Of a stretch of 56,668 bases of DNA, positions 1-8,058 are shown piece by piece. This DNA comes from Rhodanobacteraceae bacterium (lineage in GTDB: Bacteria; Pseudomonadota; Gammaproteobacteria; Xanthomonadales; Rhodanobacteraceae), in NCBI GenBank assembly GCA_004299705.1, contig SCQS01000025.1:1-56668 (forward strand), in the 5' to 3' direction. The notes below the pieces were generated by a model. That model was not told the origin of the DNA. It ran no database searches and saw only the letters and a program-made list of their open reading frames with translations. How positions within the stretch are numbered: position 1 is the first letter of the stretch; every line of letters begins with the position of its first letter. Both the position numbers and the translations under genes were made by a program.

Positions 1-1453
1 CGTTCGACCAGATCTCGTTTTGGGAAGCGCCGAACGCGAGTTCGGACATGTAGTAGTAATCACCGGTCACCATGTAGGGCACGTAGGATTCGGCCGGTTG
101 ATGGGCGTTGTCCCAAGCGTCGGGGTTGCCGGTGCCGTACCAGGACGCCGCGCAATTCGTGACTACTGCATCATTGGTGCAGTTCGGCAGCAGGTCTGCC
201 TTGGCCGCACCCGTCAAGCTGCTCGCGTAACTCCAGTCAGCGATCGTGACATACGGATGCTTCTGGATGCTGACCGGCCAGCCGGTTGCGGCGTCACGGT
301 AGTGGATGCTGTAAGCACCAAGGGCATCAGTGTTGGCGAGCATCCAGTTGTAGGCGCGCACGTCGGGATAGACGATGTACACGCTGGTCCATTGCGGCAG
401 CGGGCCGATCGAGGCTTGCGCTCCCGTGGTGCCCATTGCCTGGGTCTGGTCGCAGTAATCGAGCGGCGCACAGGATTGGCGCACACTGTTGAGGAACGCT
501 TGGTCAGGCGTCAGCGCCATGTAGCGCGACACCGCCATGCTGTCCTGGATGTACTGGGTGTCCTGCTGCAGGTAGACCTGCGGCTCGGCGTTGTTCCACC
601 ACAGCACCTTGTGCCAGCGGGTGTAGGCGTACTGGGTGAGCGCGGGGCTGGTGTAGCTGGCGCTGCCGGAGGTGAGGGTCGCGGTGTATTGCGGCTGCGC
701 CTGCGGCGCGAACGCGTTCGAGTTCTCGACGATGATGTCGGTGCGCACGTAGCCGACCGTGCCGGGCGTGGTGCCGGCGTAGGCGCGCACCGCGAAGTAC
801 ACGCGCAGGTTCGGGTTGGCGGCGCCGCTGGCGGAGGTCAACGGGCCGTTGACGACCCACGCGCTGACCAGCGGGCCGGACAGCCACAGGTTGCATTGAC
901 GATCCCACGGCGCGCATGCGCCGGACAGGTCGGCGGCCTGCAGCAGGCCGCGGGCGTTCACGGAATAGTTGGTGCCGCCGATATTCAGCGATACCTGGGC
1001 GTCGTAGCCGGTCGCCAATACCTGTGACAGGCTGACGGGCGCACCCTGCGCCATCGATGCGGCGGGCGATCCGGATGAAAGCGCCAGCGGCAGCGTGCCA
1101 CTGCCCGGCAACGACGGCACCATCGCCGTCAGCACCGCATGGCGCAGGCTGCCGTCCGGGTTGGTGGCCTTGGCATCCACCTGCAGCGGCACCGACTGGC
1201 CATTGAGGGTGGCCAAAACGGTAGAACCCGACGGCACATCACCGTCCTTGAAGACCTGGCCGAAGGTGACGGGAATGCTGGTTTGGGTTTGCGCGGTCTG
1301 GCTGACCACCTGGTCGGTTACCACCGTGCCCGCGCGCGCCTGTGCCATCCCCAGCAGCAGCACACAGCCCGCGCATGCTGTCGTCAATTTCCCCGCGAGC
1401 CGCGGAAGTCGGTTGCCCTGTAGGGAGCTGCGTGATTGCCGGCCTGTATTCAT
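1..1453 (-). CDS. Secreted protein, C-terminal part beyond left edge; N-terminal RIFT-barrel-like domain
   Basis: An open frame on the minus strand starts at an ATG at 1453 and runs without a stop through the left edge, giving 484 visible residues. It opens with a basic stretch and a hydrophobic segment ending near AQARA, a Sec signal peptide. Residues about 45-110 (a segment with VFKDGDVPSG and NPDGSLRHAV) resemble the first RIFT-barrel domain of PcRGLX/YetA-like exo-lyase relatives. That assignment is from memory of the family and is moderate at best. The rest is rich in Trp, Tyr and Asn, as in extracellular carbohydrate-active proteins. There is no strong ribosome-binding site before the ATG. 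It is divergent from the PEP-CTERM gene at 2214. A C-terminal sorting tag, if present, lies outside the window. Confidence 0.85.
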   Translation of the reverse strand, partial: MNTGRQSRSSLQGNRLPRLAGKLTTACAGCVLLLGMAQARAGTVVTDQVVSQTAQTQTSIPVTFGQVFKDGDVPSGSTVLATLNGQSVPLQVDAKATNPDGSLRHAVLTAMVPSLPGSGTLPLALSSGSPAASMAQGAPVSLSQVLATGYDAQVSLNIGGTNYSVNARGLLQAADLSGACAPWDRQCNLWLSGPLVSAWVVNGPLTSASGAANPNLRVYFAVRAYAGTTPGTVGYVRTDIIVENSNAFAPQAQPQYTATLTSGSASYTSPALTQYAYTRWHKVLWWNNAEPQVYLQQDTQYIQDSMAVSRYMALTPDQAFLNSVRQSCAPLDYCDQTQAMGTTGAQASIGPLPQWTSVYIVYPDVRAYNWMLANTDALGAYSIHYRDAATGWPVSIQKHPYVTIADWSYASSLTGAAKADLLPNCTNDAVVTNCAASWYGTGNPDAWDNAHQPAESYVPYMVTGDYYYMSELAFGASQNEIWSN

Positions 1454-2130
1454 CGTGGTGGTTCTGCCTTGCTCGATTGCATGGATGCGGCGTCGCGTAC
1501 CCATACAGGGTCACTTGGCCTTGCCAGTGGTGCCGAAAGAAGCGCGACGCCGCCCGCCCCCTTGAAAGCGGGGGTGAAACTTACCCTTTTGGATTTGTCA
1601 CGGATTGTGAAGTCCGCCGCAGCTTGGCCATTCGCCCGCATCTTCAGTGTGATTCGGTGACACACGACACACCGAAAACGTCAGACGGCGCACCGAAAAG
1701 CAATGCGCGTCAATAGTTGCGATGCATTCTTGAGCTGCCGGACGAGCCTATCGGCGGCTGCGTGAATGGGGTCGGAGCGACAGCGCGATGCCTTGCGCAA
1801 AGCCGACCGCATGGGATTGCATCGGCGCTGTTCACACTGATTGCCGATTTGTTTCTTATCCCGCATTCATTGGCAACGCGCGTGTTTTTTTGAGTGGCGT
1901 CTGCCAAGGGTGTCGGGAATGTTTACAGCGACATTGATCCCCGACTAGGCGCACGGGCGCGCGGTTTGCCTGCAACGATCGGGTATCGCCGAGCACCATT
2001 GCTGCTGACGAAGGCAGGATTCATCGGATTTCGAAACGAAACTGGAGAAAGCGTCGACAAACCTTACATTTCGCGTGTTTTTGTGATGTTGGTTGGTGAG
2101 AACATATTTATAAATCAATTAGATAACGAG
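1454..2130. other. Long non-coding divergent region
   Basis: About 680 bases separate the left-edge secreted gene from the sigma-54 promoter of the PEP-CTERM gene. No frame here has a convincing start, ribosome-binding site and protein-like composition. The stretch from about 2040 to 2130 is much more AT-rich than its surroundings. It includes an IHF-like match (AATCAATTAGATA) near 2113-2125, with one mismatch in the TTR part, where a bend between an enhancer and a sigma-54 promoter would be expected. The motif CACCGAAAA occurs twice, near 1669 and 1691. No enhancer site for a regulator can be proven by eye. Confidence 0.5.
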
Positions 2131-2147
2131 TTGGCATGCGGATTGCT
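2131..2147 (+). promoter_or_regulatory. Sigma-54 (-24/-12) promoter of the PEP-CTERM gene
   Basis: The sequence TTGGCATGCGGATTGCT matches the RpoN consensus (YTGGCACG-N4-TTGCW) with one mismatch. The invariant GG at 2133-2134 and GC at 2145-2146 have the required 12-base offset. Transcription would start near 2158, leaving a leader of about 55 bases before the ATG at 2214. The AT-rich upstream stretch fits an IHF bend. A sigma-54 activator, prsR, lies 4.4 kb downstream. Confidence 0.8.
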
Positions 2148-2213
2148 TTGCATTGGGCACCTGACCAGATCGTCGTAACCCCCACAAGCGATCACCCACA
2201 CGGGAGCTACACC

Positions 2214-3080
2214 ATGAACACAGTCAAATCACTCGGGCTTGTCGGACTGGCCGTTTCGGCCTTGTTCGCTGCGCAAGCCTTTGCAACGCCGCTCACCTGC
2301 CCGAACGCCCCGATCGGCGGTTCGACGACACAAGGTTCGCCGACCTGTGTCGCGACAACGAGCACCGACGGACCCGGCAAGAGCCTCAATGACTTGTACG
2401 GCCCGGGCGGTTCGCAAATCACGGGAACCGGCCTCGACATCTACAACGGCCAATACACGCCGAGCGCCCACTGGCAGATTGGTGGAACGGGTGGCAGTTT
2501 CAACGTGATCTTGACCGAGATTGCCGGCAACGCGAACGTCAACACGTTCGGCATCTACGACCCCAGCAACCCGAGCAATATGTTGCAGTTGTTCAGCGGT
2601 CCAGACAGCGCCGGCGCCAAGGGCACGCTCGTGTACAACGGCGGCGGGAACTTCCAGTTCGCGCTGTTCGGTCAAGCCGCCACGTCTGCCACGTTCGGAG
2701 ATGGCTCGATCTTCGGTTACTACCTCGGTACACCAGGTCCCGACGGCACAACGCTTTACTTCTACTCCGATCCGAAGCTGAACAACAGCGCTGGTGAGGC
2801 AGGCAACCCGTATTCCGATGGCATGCACCATATGGTCGCGTACCAAGGCGGCAACGGTACCTCTATAAATGCGACCGGCGGAGAACTTCTTAACAATGAG
2901 TTCTTGTTGGGTTGGGAAGACCAAGTTTTCAAGAATTCGGATCTGGACTACAACGACTTCGTGGTGCTGGTGGAATCGGTCCACTCTGTTCCGGAACCCG
3001 CGGTGCTCGGCATGTTCGGTCTGGGCGTGCTGCTGCTGGGCGGTTTCGCGACCCTGCGCCGCCGTTCATTCAAGGCCTGA
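2214..3080 (+). CDS. PEP-CTERM sorting-domain protein with DUF4114-like domain
   Basis: This 288-residue exported protein carries a C-terminal exosortase sorting tag. The signal peptide covers residues 1-25 and ends around AFATP. A DUF4114-like segment near residues 240-250 contains the motif DLDYNDFVV. The tag starts with VPEP at about 259, followed by a glycine/leucine-rich membrane segment and the basic end RRRSFKA, all diagnostic for PEP-CTERM. The start at 2214 is preceded by GGGAG at 2202-2206. Such proteins are cleaved by exosortase and usually end in the extracellular matrix, often glycosylated. It is monocistronic, with a sigma-54 promoter upstream and a strong terminator downstream. 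That suggests conditional expression under PrsK/PrsR, which is inference. Its binding role is unknown. Confidence 0.93.
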   Translation: MNTVKSLGLVGLAVSALFAAQAFATPLTCPNAPIGGSTTQGSPTCVATTSTDGPGKSLNDLYGPGGSQITGTGLDIYNGQYTPSAHWQIGGTGGSFNVILTEIAGNANVNTFGIYDPSNPSNMLQLFSGPDSAGAKGTLVYNGGGNFQFALFGQAATSATFGDGSIFGYYLGTPGPDGTTLYFYSDPKLNNSAGEAGNPYSDGMHHMVAYQGGNGTSINATGGELLNNEFLLGWEDQVFKNSDLDYNDFVVLVESVHSVPEPAVLGMFGLGVLLLGGFATLRRRSFKA

Positions 3081-3125
3081 GACGAGCCCTCGTTCCGGGT
3101 TTGCAGCAAGCCAATGGTTGCATCC

Positions 3126-3155
3126 AATGGCCCGCCACCCGGCGGGCCATTTTTT
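3126..3155 (+). terminator. Rho-independent terminator after the PEP-CTERM gene
   Basis: A perfect 10-bp stem (ATGGCCCGCC / GGCGGGCCAT) with an ACCC loop is followed by a run of T. It ends the PEP-CTERM transcript 50-75 bases after the stop codon and insulates wecB. Confidence 0.9.
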
Positions 3156-3291
3156 CGCAGCCACCGGCAGGAGCGCGCCCGCGCGTGATGGGCAAGCAAC
3201 GCGCCTTGGAACGGAACCGCGTGGTCGCGACAGGGCTGCTGGAGTGAAGATCGCTTGCTGGTACGGCCCCCGGCCAGAGGGCTGCTCGCTA

Positions 3292-3308
3292 CTGGTACAT
3301 TTCGTGCA
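3292..3308 (+). promoter_or_regulatory. Candidate sigma-54 promoter of wecB
   Basis: CTGGTACATTTCGTGCA keeps the invariant GG (3294-3295) and GC (3306-3307) at the correct 12-base offset. It differs from consensus at two conserved positions (C to T, and the first T of TTGC to G). The predicted start is near 3319, 27 bases before the wecB ATG. A sigma-70-like CATAAT overlaps at 3307-3312, so sigma-factor use is uncertain. Confidence 0.45.
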
Positions 3309-3345
3309 TAATGTTAATCACGTCACAAAATCAGGGGTGCGGCTG

Positions 3346-4506
3346 ATGATGCAGGGGCTCAGGATTGATTTGATCGCGGCCGCGCGACCGAACTTCATGA
3401 AGGTCGCACCGCTGTTCCATGCCCTGCGCGGGCAGGCGTGGTGCCGGGTGCGTCTGGTCCACACTGGCCAGCACTACGACAAGAACATGTCGGAGGCGTT
3501 TTTCCGCGATCTGCGCCTGCCACCGCCGGATCTGCACTTGGGCGTCGGCAGCGGCAGCCACGCCGAGCAGACCGCCAACGTGATGCTGGCCTACGAACGC
3601 GCCTGCGTGGCCGATCGCCCGGATCTGATCGTGGTGGTGGGCGATGTGAACTCGACGCTGGCCTGCGGACTGGTGGGTTCCAAGCTGCACGTCACCGTCG
3701 CGCATCTGGAAGCGGGCCTGCGCAGCCGCGATCGCGGCATGCCGGAGGAGATCAACCGGCTGGTCACCGATACCGTGGCCGACATATTGTGGACGCCTTC
3801 GCCGGACGGTGACGAGAACCTTGCGGCCGAAGGCGTGGCGGCGGACAAGATCACCCGCGTCGGCAACATCATGATCGATTCCTACGAATTGATGCGCGAC
3901 GCGATCGAGGCCAGCGGCGAACGCGACAAGCTCGGCTTGCAGGCGCGCGAATACGGCGTGGTCACGCTGCACCGGCCAGCCAACGTCGACGAACCCGAAC
4001 CCTTGGCGGCGCTGGTCCGGCAGTTGAAGACGGTCGCCACGCATTTGCCGCTGGTATTTCCGGTGCACCCGCGCACCCGCAAGAACCTCGAAGCGTTCGG
4101 GTTGTGGTCCGAGCTGGCGCATGCACTTGGCCTGACGCTGGTCGAGCCGCTGGGCTACGTGGATTTCATGAACCTGGTGTGCGGCGCGCGCGTGGCGATC
4201 ACGGATTCCGGCGGCGTGCAGGAAGAGACGACTTATCTTGGGATTCCCTGCCTGACCCTGCGCAGCACCACCGAGCGGCCGATCACCGTGACCGAAGGCA
4301 GCAACCGGTTGGTGGCGACGGACGCGCTGGCCCGTACCGTCGAGGACATCCTTGCGGGCCGCTGGCAGCACGGGCGCAAACCCGCGTTGTGGGATGGACA
4401 TGCCGCGTCGCGCGTGGTGGCGGACATTCGTCGGCGCCTGTTGGGCGAATCGGGTAAAGCGGCAGTTGCCGAGCCGGCAGTCCGGCGCGCCGCAGGCAAC
4501 GCCTGA
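3346..4506 (+). CDS. wecB: UDP-N-acetylglucosamine 2-epimerase (non-hydrolysing)
   Basis: This 386-residue cytoplasmic enzyme interconverts UDP-GlcNAc and UDP-ManNAc for surface polysaccharide. Family landmarks are present in order: RPNFMKVAPL near the N-terminus, HTGQHYD, GDVNSTLA with the catalytic Asp, HLEAGLRS, MPEEINR with catalytic Glu, TLHRPANV with the active-site His, and SGGVQEE near the C-terminus. Length is normal for the family. Two adjacent ATG codons (3346 and 3349) follow an AGGGG ribosome-binding site, and the first is chosen. It lies between the PEP-CTERM gene and prsK, as expected for an exosortase-linked exopolysaccharide locus, and probably shares a transcript with prsK 63 bases downstream. 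It has a possible sigma-54 promoter. Confidence 0.95.
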   Translation: MMQGLRIDLIAAARPNFMKVAPLFHALRGQAWCRVRLVHTGQHYDKNMSEAFFRDLRLPPPDLHLGVGSGSHAEQTANVMLAYERACVADRPDLIVVVGDVNSTLACGLVGSKLHVTVAHLEAGLRSRDRGMPEEINRLVTDTVADILWTPSPDGDENLAAEGVAADKITRVGNIMIDSYELMRDAIEASGERDKLGLQAREYGVVTLHRPANVDEPEPLAALVRQLKTVATHLPLVFPVHPRTRKNLEAFGLWSELAHALGLTLVEPLGYVDFMNLVCGARVAITDSGGVQEETTYLGIPCLTLRSTTERPITVTEGSNRLVATDALARTVEDILAGRWQHGRKPALWDGHAASRVVADIRRRLLGESGKAAVAEPAVRRAAGNA

Positions 4507-4569
4507 TCAGAAAGGAGGGCGGCTGAGCGCACGGCCACAACCCGGATTCGCGTCAGCCATCGTCCAGTC

Positions 4570-6660
4570 ATGCACGACATCGTCATCGCCAGCTACCTGA
4601 TCGCCGCCTGCGTGTTCCTCGTGGGCACGGTGTTGCTGGCGCTCAGTTGGCAAGGCCAGCGCACCGGCGCGCTGTTGATCCTGGCCACGGCGGTGTCGGT
4701 GTTGTGGGGCGCGTTGCTGGCGTACGCCGAATGGCGACGTGATGTCGCCACCAACTGGGTGTTTCTGGCCGAGACATTGCGCTATGGCGCGTGGCTGGCT
4801 TTCACGGGCGCCCTGCTCGGCGCCTTGCCTATGACCGGACTGCTGCGCGGATTGCGCGTGGCTGGGCACGCGTTGTGGATCCTGCTGGCGCTGTATTGTC
4901 TGTGGCCGGTGGCGGGAGCCCTGCATGGCACGCCGGTGGCGTTCAATCTCTACGTGCCGTTGTTCGGCATGCTGCTGCTGGCGCTGCTCGGCGTGGTATT
5001 CCTGGAACAGATCTACCGCAACGTCGATCCCGAGCAACGCTGGGCGCTGAAGTTCCTGGTGATCGCGCTGGGCGTGCTGTTTGCCTACGACGTGTTCCTG
5101 TATTCCTACGCGGTGTTGTACCGGCAGGTCAATCCAAGCGCGTGGGCGGCGCGCGGATTCGTGAACGCGCTGCTGGTACCGCTGCTGGTGGTGGCGGCGG
5201 CGCGCAATCCCGAATGGTCGCTGGACGTGCGGGTGTCGCGGCGCGCGGTGTTCTATTCATCGAGCCTGCTGGTGGTGGCGATCTACATCATCGCCACCGC
5301 GGTTGGTGGTTACTACGTGCGCCTGTACGGCGGCAACTGGGGCCGGGTCGCGGAAATCACCCTGATCTGTTTCGCGGCGCTGGTCGTGTTGTTGCTGGCC
5401 TCGTCCGGCCAAGCCCGCTCGCGCCTGCGGGTGTTCCTGCACAAGAACTTCTTCAGTTTTCGCCACGACTACCGCGAGGAATGGCTGCGGCTGACCGCGG
5501 CGTTGTCAGGCGGTGACAGTGAACTGTCCATGCGTGCGGTGCGGGCGCTGGCGCAAACCATGGACAGCCCGGCCGGCGTGTTGTTGATGTGCGGCGAAAC
5601 CGATGAACTGCTGCCGGAAGCGCACTGGAACCTGCCGACGCCGGCCGGGCTCAAGCTGTCCGCGCACTTGCCGGTTTTCGAATTCATGCGCGAACGCAAC
5701 TGGATCTACAACCTCGCCGAACCGCCGCCGCTGGGCCATGCCGCGCTGCAGGCGCCGGCCGAATTGCGCGGCCTGCCGCGCGCGTGGCTGCTGGTGCCGC
5801 TGTTGCTGGACGAGCGGTTGATCGGTTGCGTGGTGCTGGCCGAGGCGCGCGCGCGTCGCGCATTCGACTGGGAGGACATCGACCTGCTGCGCGCCGCCGG
5901 CAGCCATGTGGCCGGCGTGCTGGCGCAGGCTTCGATCGCGCGGCGGCTGGCGGAGGCGCGCCAGTTCGAGGGCTTCAACCGGCTCACCGCGTTCCTGATG
6001 CACGACCTCAAGAACGTCGCGGCACAGCAGTCGTTGTTGCTGCAGAACGCCGAGCGCCACAAGCGCAACCCGGAATTCATCGACGACATGCTGGCGACGG
6101 TGGCCAATTCGGTGCGTCGCATCACCCGCTTGCTCGAACAATTGCGCGGCGACGCGGCACCCACTGCGCACGGGCGCGTGCAACTGGCGGCGGTGATCGA
6201 CAAGGCACTGGAAGAGTGCCAGGCGCAATCGCCCAAACCCGTTTATCAACCTGTCGCGGAAAACCTGTGGGTGCGCGCCAATGTCGAGCAACTTGCAACG
6301 GTGCTGGGGCACGTGTTGCGCAACGCGCAGGACGCGGCGCAGGCGCACGGGCATGTTACGCTCCGGACGCAACGCGAGGCGGGGCAGGCCTTGCTGGAAA
6401 TCGAGGATGACGGAGGGGGTATGGACGAGGCGTTCATCCGCGATCGGCTGTTCAAGCCGTTCTTCACCACCAAGGCCAGCCGCGGCATGGGCATCGGCGC
6501 GTACCAGGCGCGCGAATACGTGCGCTCGCTGGGCGGCTCGGTGGGCGTGGACAGCACGCCGGGGCGCGGCACCGTGTTCCGGATCCGGCTGCCGCTGGTC
6601 GAAGCCGAGGCCGCGGACACCGTGGCGGTGGTCGACAGCAAACTGGCGGCGGCACCATGA
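4570..6660 (+). CDS. prsK: PEP-CTERM system sensor histidine kinase PrsK
   Basis: This 696-residue inner-membrane histidine kinase has about eight hydrophobic helices in residues 1-290, a GAF-like region around 310-450 and a C-terminal kinase core. The phospho-acceptor H box is FLMHDLKN (His about 478). The N box is LGHVLRNAQDAA, the G1 box EDDGGGMDE, the F box FKPFFTTKA and the G2 box RGMGIGAYQ. This multi-helix + GAF + HisKA layout next to PrsR is the PrsK signature. The ligand is unknown. The ATG at 4570 lacks a good ribosome-binding site. A strong AGGAGG at 4514-4519 lies too far upstream to serve it. The stop overlaps the prsR start by four bases (ATGA), implying coupled translation. Confidence 0.93.
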   Translation: MHDIVIASYLIAACVFLVGTVLLALSWQGQRTGALLILATAVSVLWGALLAYAEWRRDVATNWVFLAETLRYGAWLAFTGALLGALPMTGLLRGLRVAGHALWILLALYCLWPVAGALHGTPVAFNLYVPLFGMLLLALLGVVFLEQIYRNVDPEQRWALKFLVIALGVLFAYDVFLYSYAVLYRQVNPSAWAARGFVNALLVPLLVVAAARNPEWSLDVRVSRRAVFYSSSLLVVAIYIIATAVGGYYVRLYGGNWGRVAEITLICFAALVVLLLASSGQARSRLRVFLHKNFFSFRHDYREEWLRLTAALSGGDSELSMRAVRALAQTMDSPAGVLLMCGETDELLPEAHWNLPTPAGLKLSAHLPVFEFMRERNWIYNLAEPPPLGHAALQAPAELRGLPRAWLLVPLLLDERLIGCVVLAEARARRAFDWEDIDLLRAAGSHVAGVLAQASIARRLAEARQFEGFNRLTAFLMHDLKNVAAQQSLLLQNAERHKRNPEFIDDMLATVANSVRRITRLLEQLRGDAAPTAHGRVQLAAVIDKALEECQAQSPKPVYQPVAENLWVRANVEQLATVLGHVLRNAQDAAQAHGHVTLRTQREAGQALLEIEDDGGGMDEAFIRDRLFKPFFTTKASRGMGIGAYQAREYVRSLGGSVGVDSTPGRGTVFRIRLPLVEAEAADTVAVVDSKLAAAP

Positions 6661-8024
6661 GCGAAGCATCGCAACGCTGCCTGATGATCGTCGAGGACGA
6701 TACCGGCCTGCGCAGCCAGTTGCGCTGGAGCTTCGAGGATTACGACGTGGTGATGGCCGGCGATCGCACGGCGGCCTTGACGATGCTGGAGCGCCACGCG
6801 CCGGCGGTGGTGCTGCAGGATCTCGGGTTGCCGCCGGATCCGGCCGGCACCAGCGAAGGTTTTGCCACCATCGCGGAAATCCAGGCGCAGGCGCCGTACG
6901 CCAAGATCATCGTGGTCACCGGCAACGGCGACCGCGACAACGCGGTCAAGGCGATCGGCTGCGGCGCCTTCGATTTCTGTTCCAAGCCGCTGGATCTGGA
7001 AGTGCTGCGCCTGATCGTCAGCCGCGCGTTCCGGGTGCACGAGCTCGAGGCCGAAAACCGCAAGCTGCGCAGCCAGTCGGCGCTGGCGCTGGACGGCATC
7101 ATCGGCACCAGCGAACCGATGCGCGATGCGTGCCGGCTCATCGAGAAGGTCGGCCCCACCGACGCCAGCGTGATGCTGCTGGGCGAAACCGGCACCGGCA
7201 AGGAATTGTTCGCGCGCGCGTTGCACCGTTTGAGCGCGCGCAGCGAAGGGCTGTTCGTCGCGATCAACTGCGCGGCGATTCCCGAACCGCTGCTGGAGGC
7301 GGAACTGTTCGGCTACGAGAAGGGCGCCTATACCGGCGCGCACAAGCAGACCCGCGGCAAGGTCGAACTGGCCGAGGGTGGCACGCTGTTGCTGGATGAA
7401 ATCGGCGACATGCCGATGGCGTTGCAGGCCAAGCTGCTGCGCTTCCTGCAGGAGCGCGTGATCGAACGCATCGGCGGACGCGAAGCGATACCGGTGGACG
7501 TGCGCATCATCTGCGCCACCCACCAGGAACTGCCCGAGTTGATCCGCGACGGGCGTTTCCGCGAGGATCTTTTCTACCGCGTCAGCGAGGTCAGCATCCG
7601 CCTGCCGCCGCTGCGCGATCGCGCGGGCGACGCGGTGCTGCTTGCGCAACATTTCCTGGAACAGGCCGCCAGCCGCCATCGACGCGCGGTGCGCGGTTTT
7701 TCCGCCAAGGCGATCAAGGCGATCGAGGCGTATCCGTGGCGCGGCAACGTGCGCGAACTGGAGAACACCGTCAACAGCGCGGTGATCATGGCCGACGGCA
7801 GGCAGGTTGGTGCCGAGGATTTGCGCCTCGGCGCGATCGGCGGCGCGGACGTGCTGAACCTGCGCCAGGTGCGCGGCGAAGCCGAGAAGCGCGCGATCCA
7901 GCGTGCCATGACCAACGTCGGCGGCAACCTTTCGCGGGTCGCGGATTTGCTGGGCGTCAGCCGGCCGACGCTGTACGACCTGCTGGACAAGTACGGACTG
8001 AAGAAACCCGGCGACACAGATTGA
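6657..8024 (+). CDS. prsR: PEP-CTERM-box response regulator PrsR (sigma-54-dependent activator)
   Basis: This 455-residue NtrC-type regulator has a receiver domain at residues 1-125, with phospho-acceptor Asp about 55 in VVLQDLGLPP and the conserved Lys in CSKPLD. An AAA+ domain spans about 145-385, with Walker A GETGTGKE, the sigma-54 contact loop GAYTGA (the Tyr variant of GAFTGA) and Walker B GGTLLLDEIGDMP. A Fis-type helix-turn-helix ends the protein (NLSRVADLLGVSRPTLYDLL). It is coupled to prsK by a 4-base overlap. The predicted role is to open sigma-54 promoters of PEP-CTERM and polymer genes. In this window those at 2131 and 3292 are the natural candidate targets. Confidence 0.95.
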   Translation: MSEASQRCLMIVEDDTGLRSQLRWSFEDYDVVMAGDRTAALTMLERHAPAVVLQDLGLPPDPAGTSEGFATIAEIQAQAPYAKIIVVTGNGDRDNAVKAIGCGAFDFCSKPLDLEVLRLIVSRAFRVHELEAENRKLRSQSALALDGIIGTSEPMRDACRLIEKVGPTDASVMLLGETGTGKELFARALHRLSARSEGLFVAINCAAIPEPLLEAELFGYEKGAYTGAHKQTRGKVELAEGGTLLLDEIGDMPMALQAKLLRFLQERVIERIGGREAIPVDVRIICATHQELPELIRDGRFREDLFYRVSEVSIRLPPLRDRAGDAVLLAQHFLEQAASRHRRAVRGFSAKAIKAIEAYPWRGNVRELENTVNSAVIMADGRQVGAEDLRLGAIGGADVLNLRQVRGEAEKRAIQRAMTNVGGNLSRVADLLGVSRPTLYDLLDKYGLKKPGDTD

Positions 8025-8058
8025 CCCCGCGCGCAACGCGGGCAACCGGAGTGAAGAC

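Noticed and set aside
20-1027. Long plus-strand open frame of 335 codons
   Set aside because: It is antisense to the left-edge secreted gene, which has a signal peptide and natural composition. The plus-strand frame is Val/Gly/Arg-rich, as expected of a GC-rich shadow.
1450-1665. Minus-strand 71-codon frame whose stop overlaps the start of the left-edge gene
   Set aside because: The overlap looks like coupling, but there is no ribosome-binding site or recognisable motif, and composition is not protein-like. It could be a leader peptide; I do not annotate it.
1894-2178. Plus-strand 94-codon frame before the PEP-CTERM gene
   Set aside because: It begins at a GTG without a ribosome-binding site and runs across the sigma-54 promoter.
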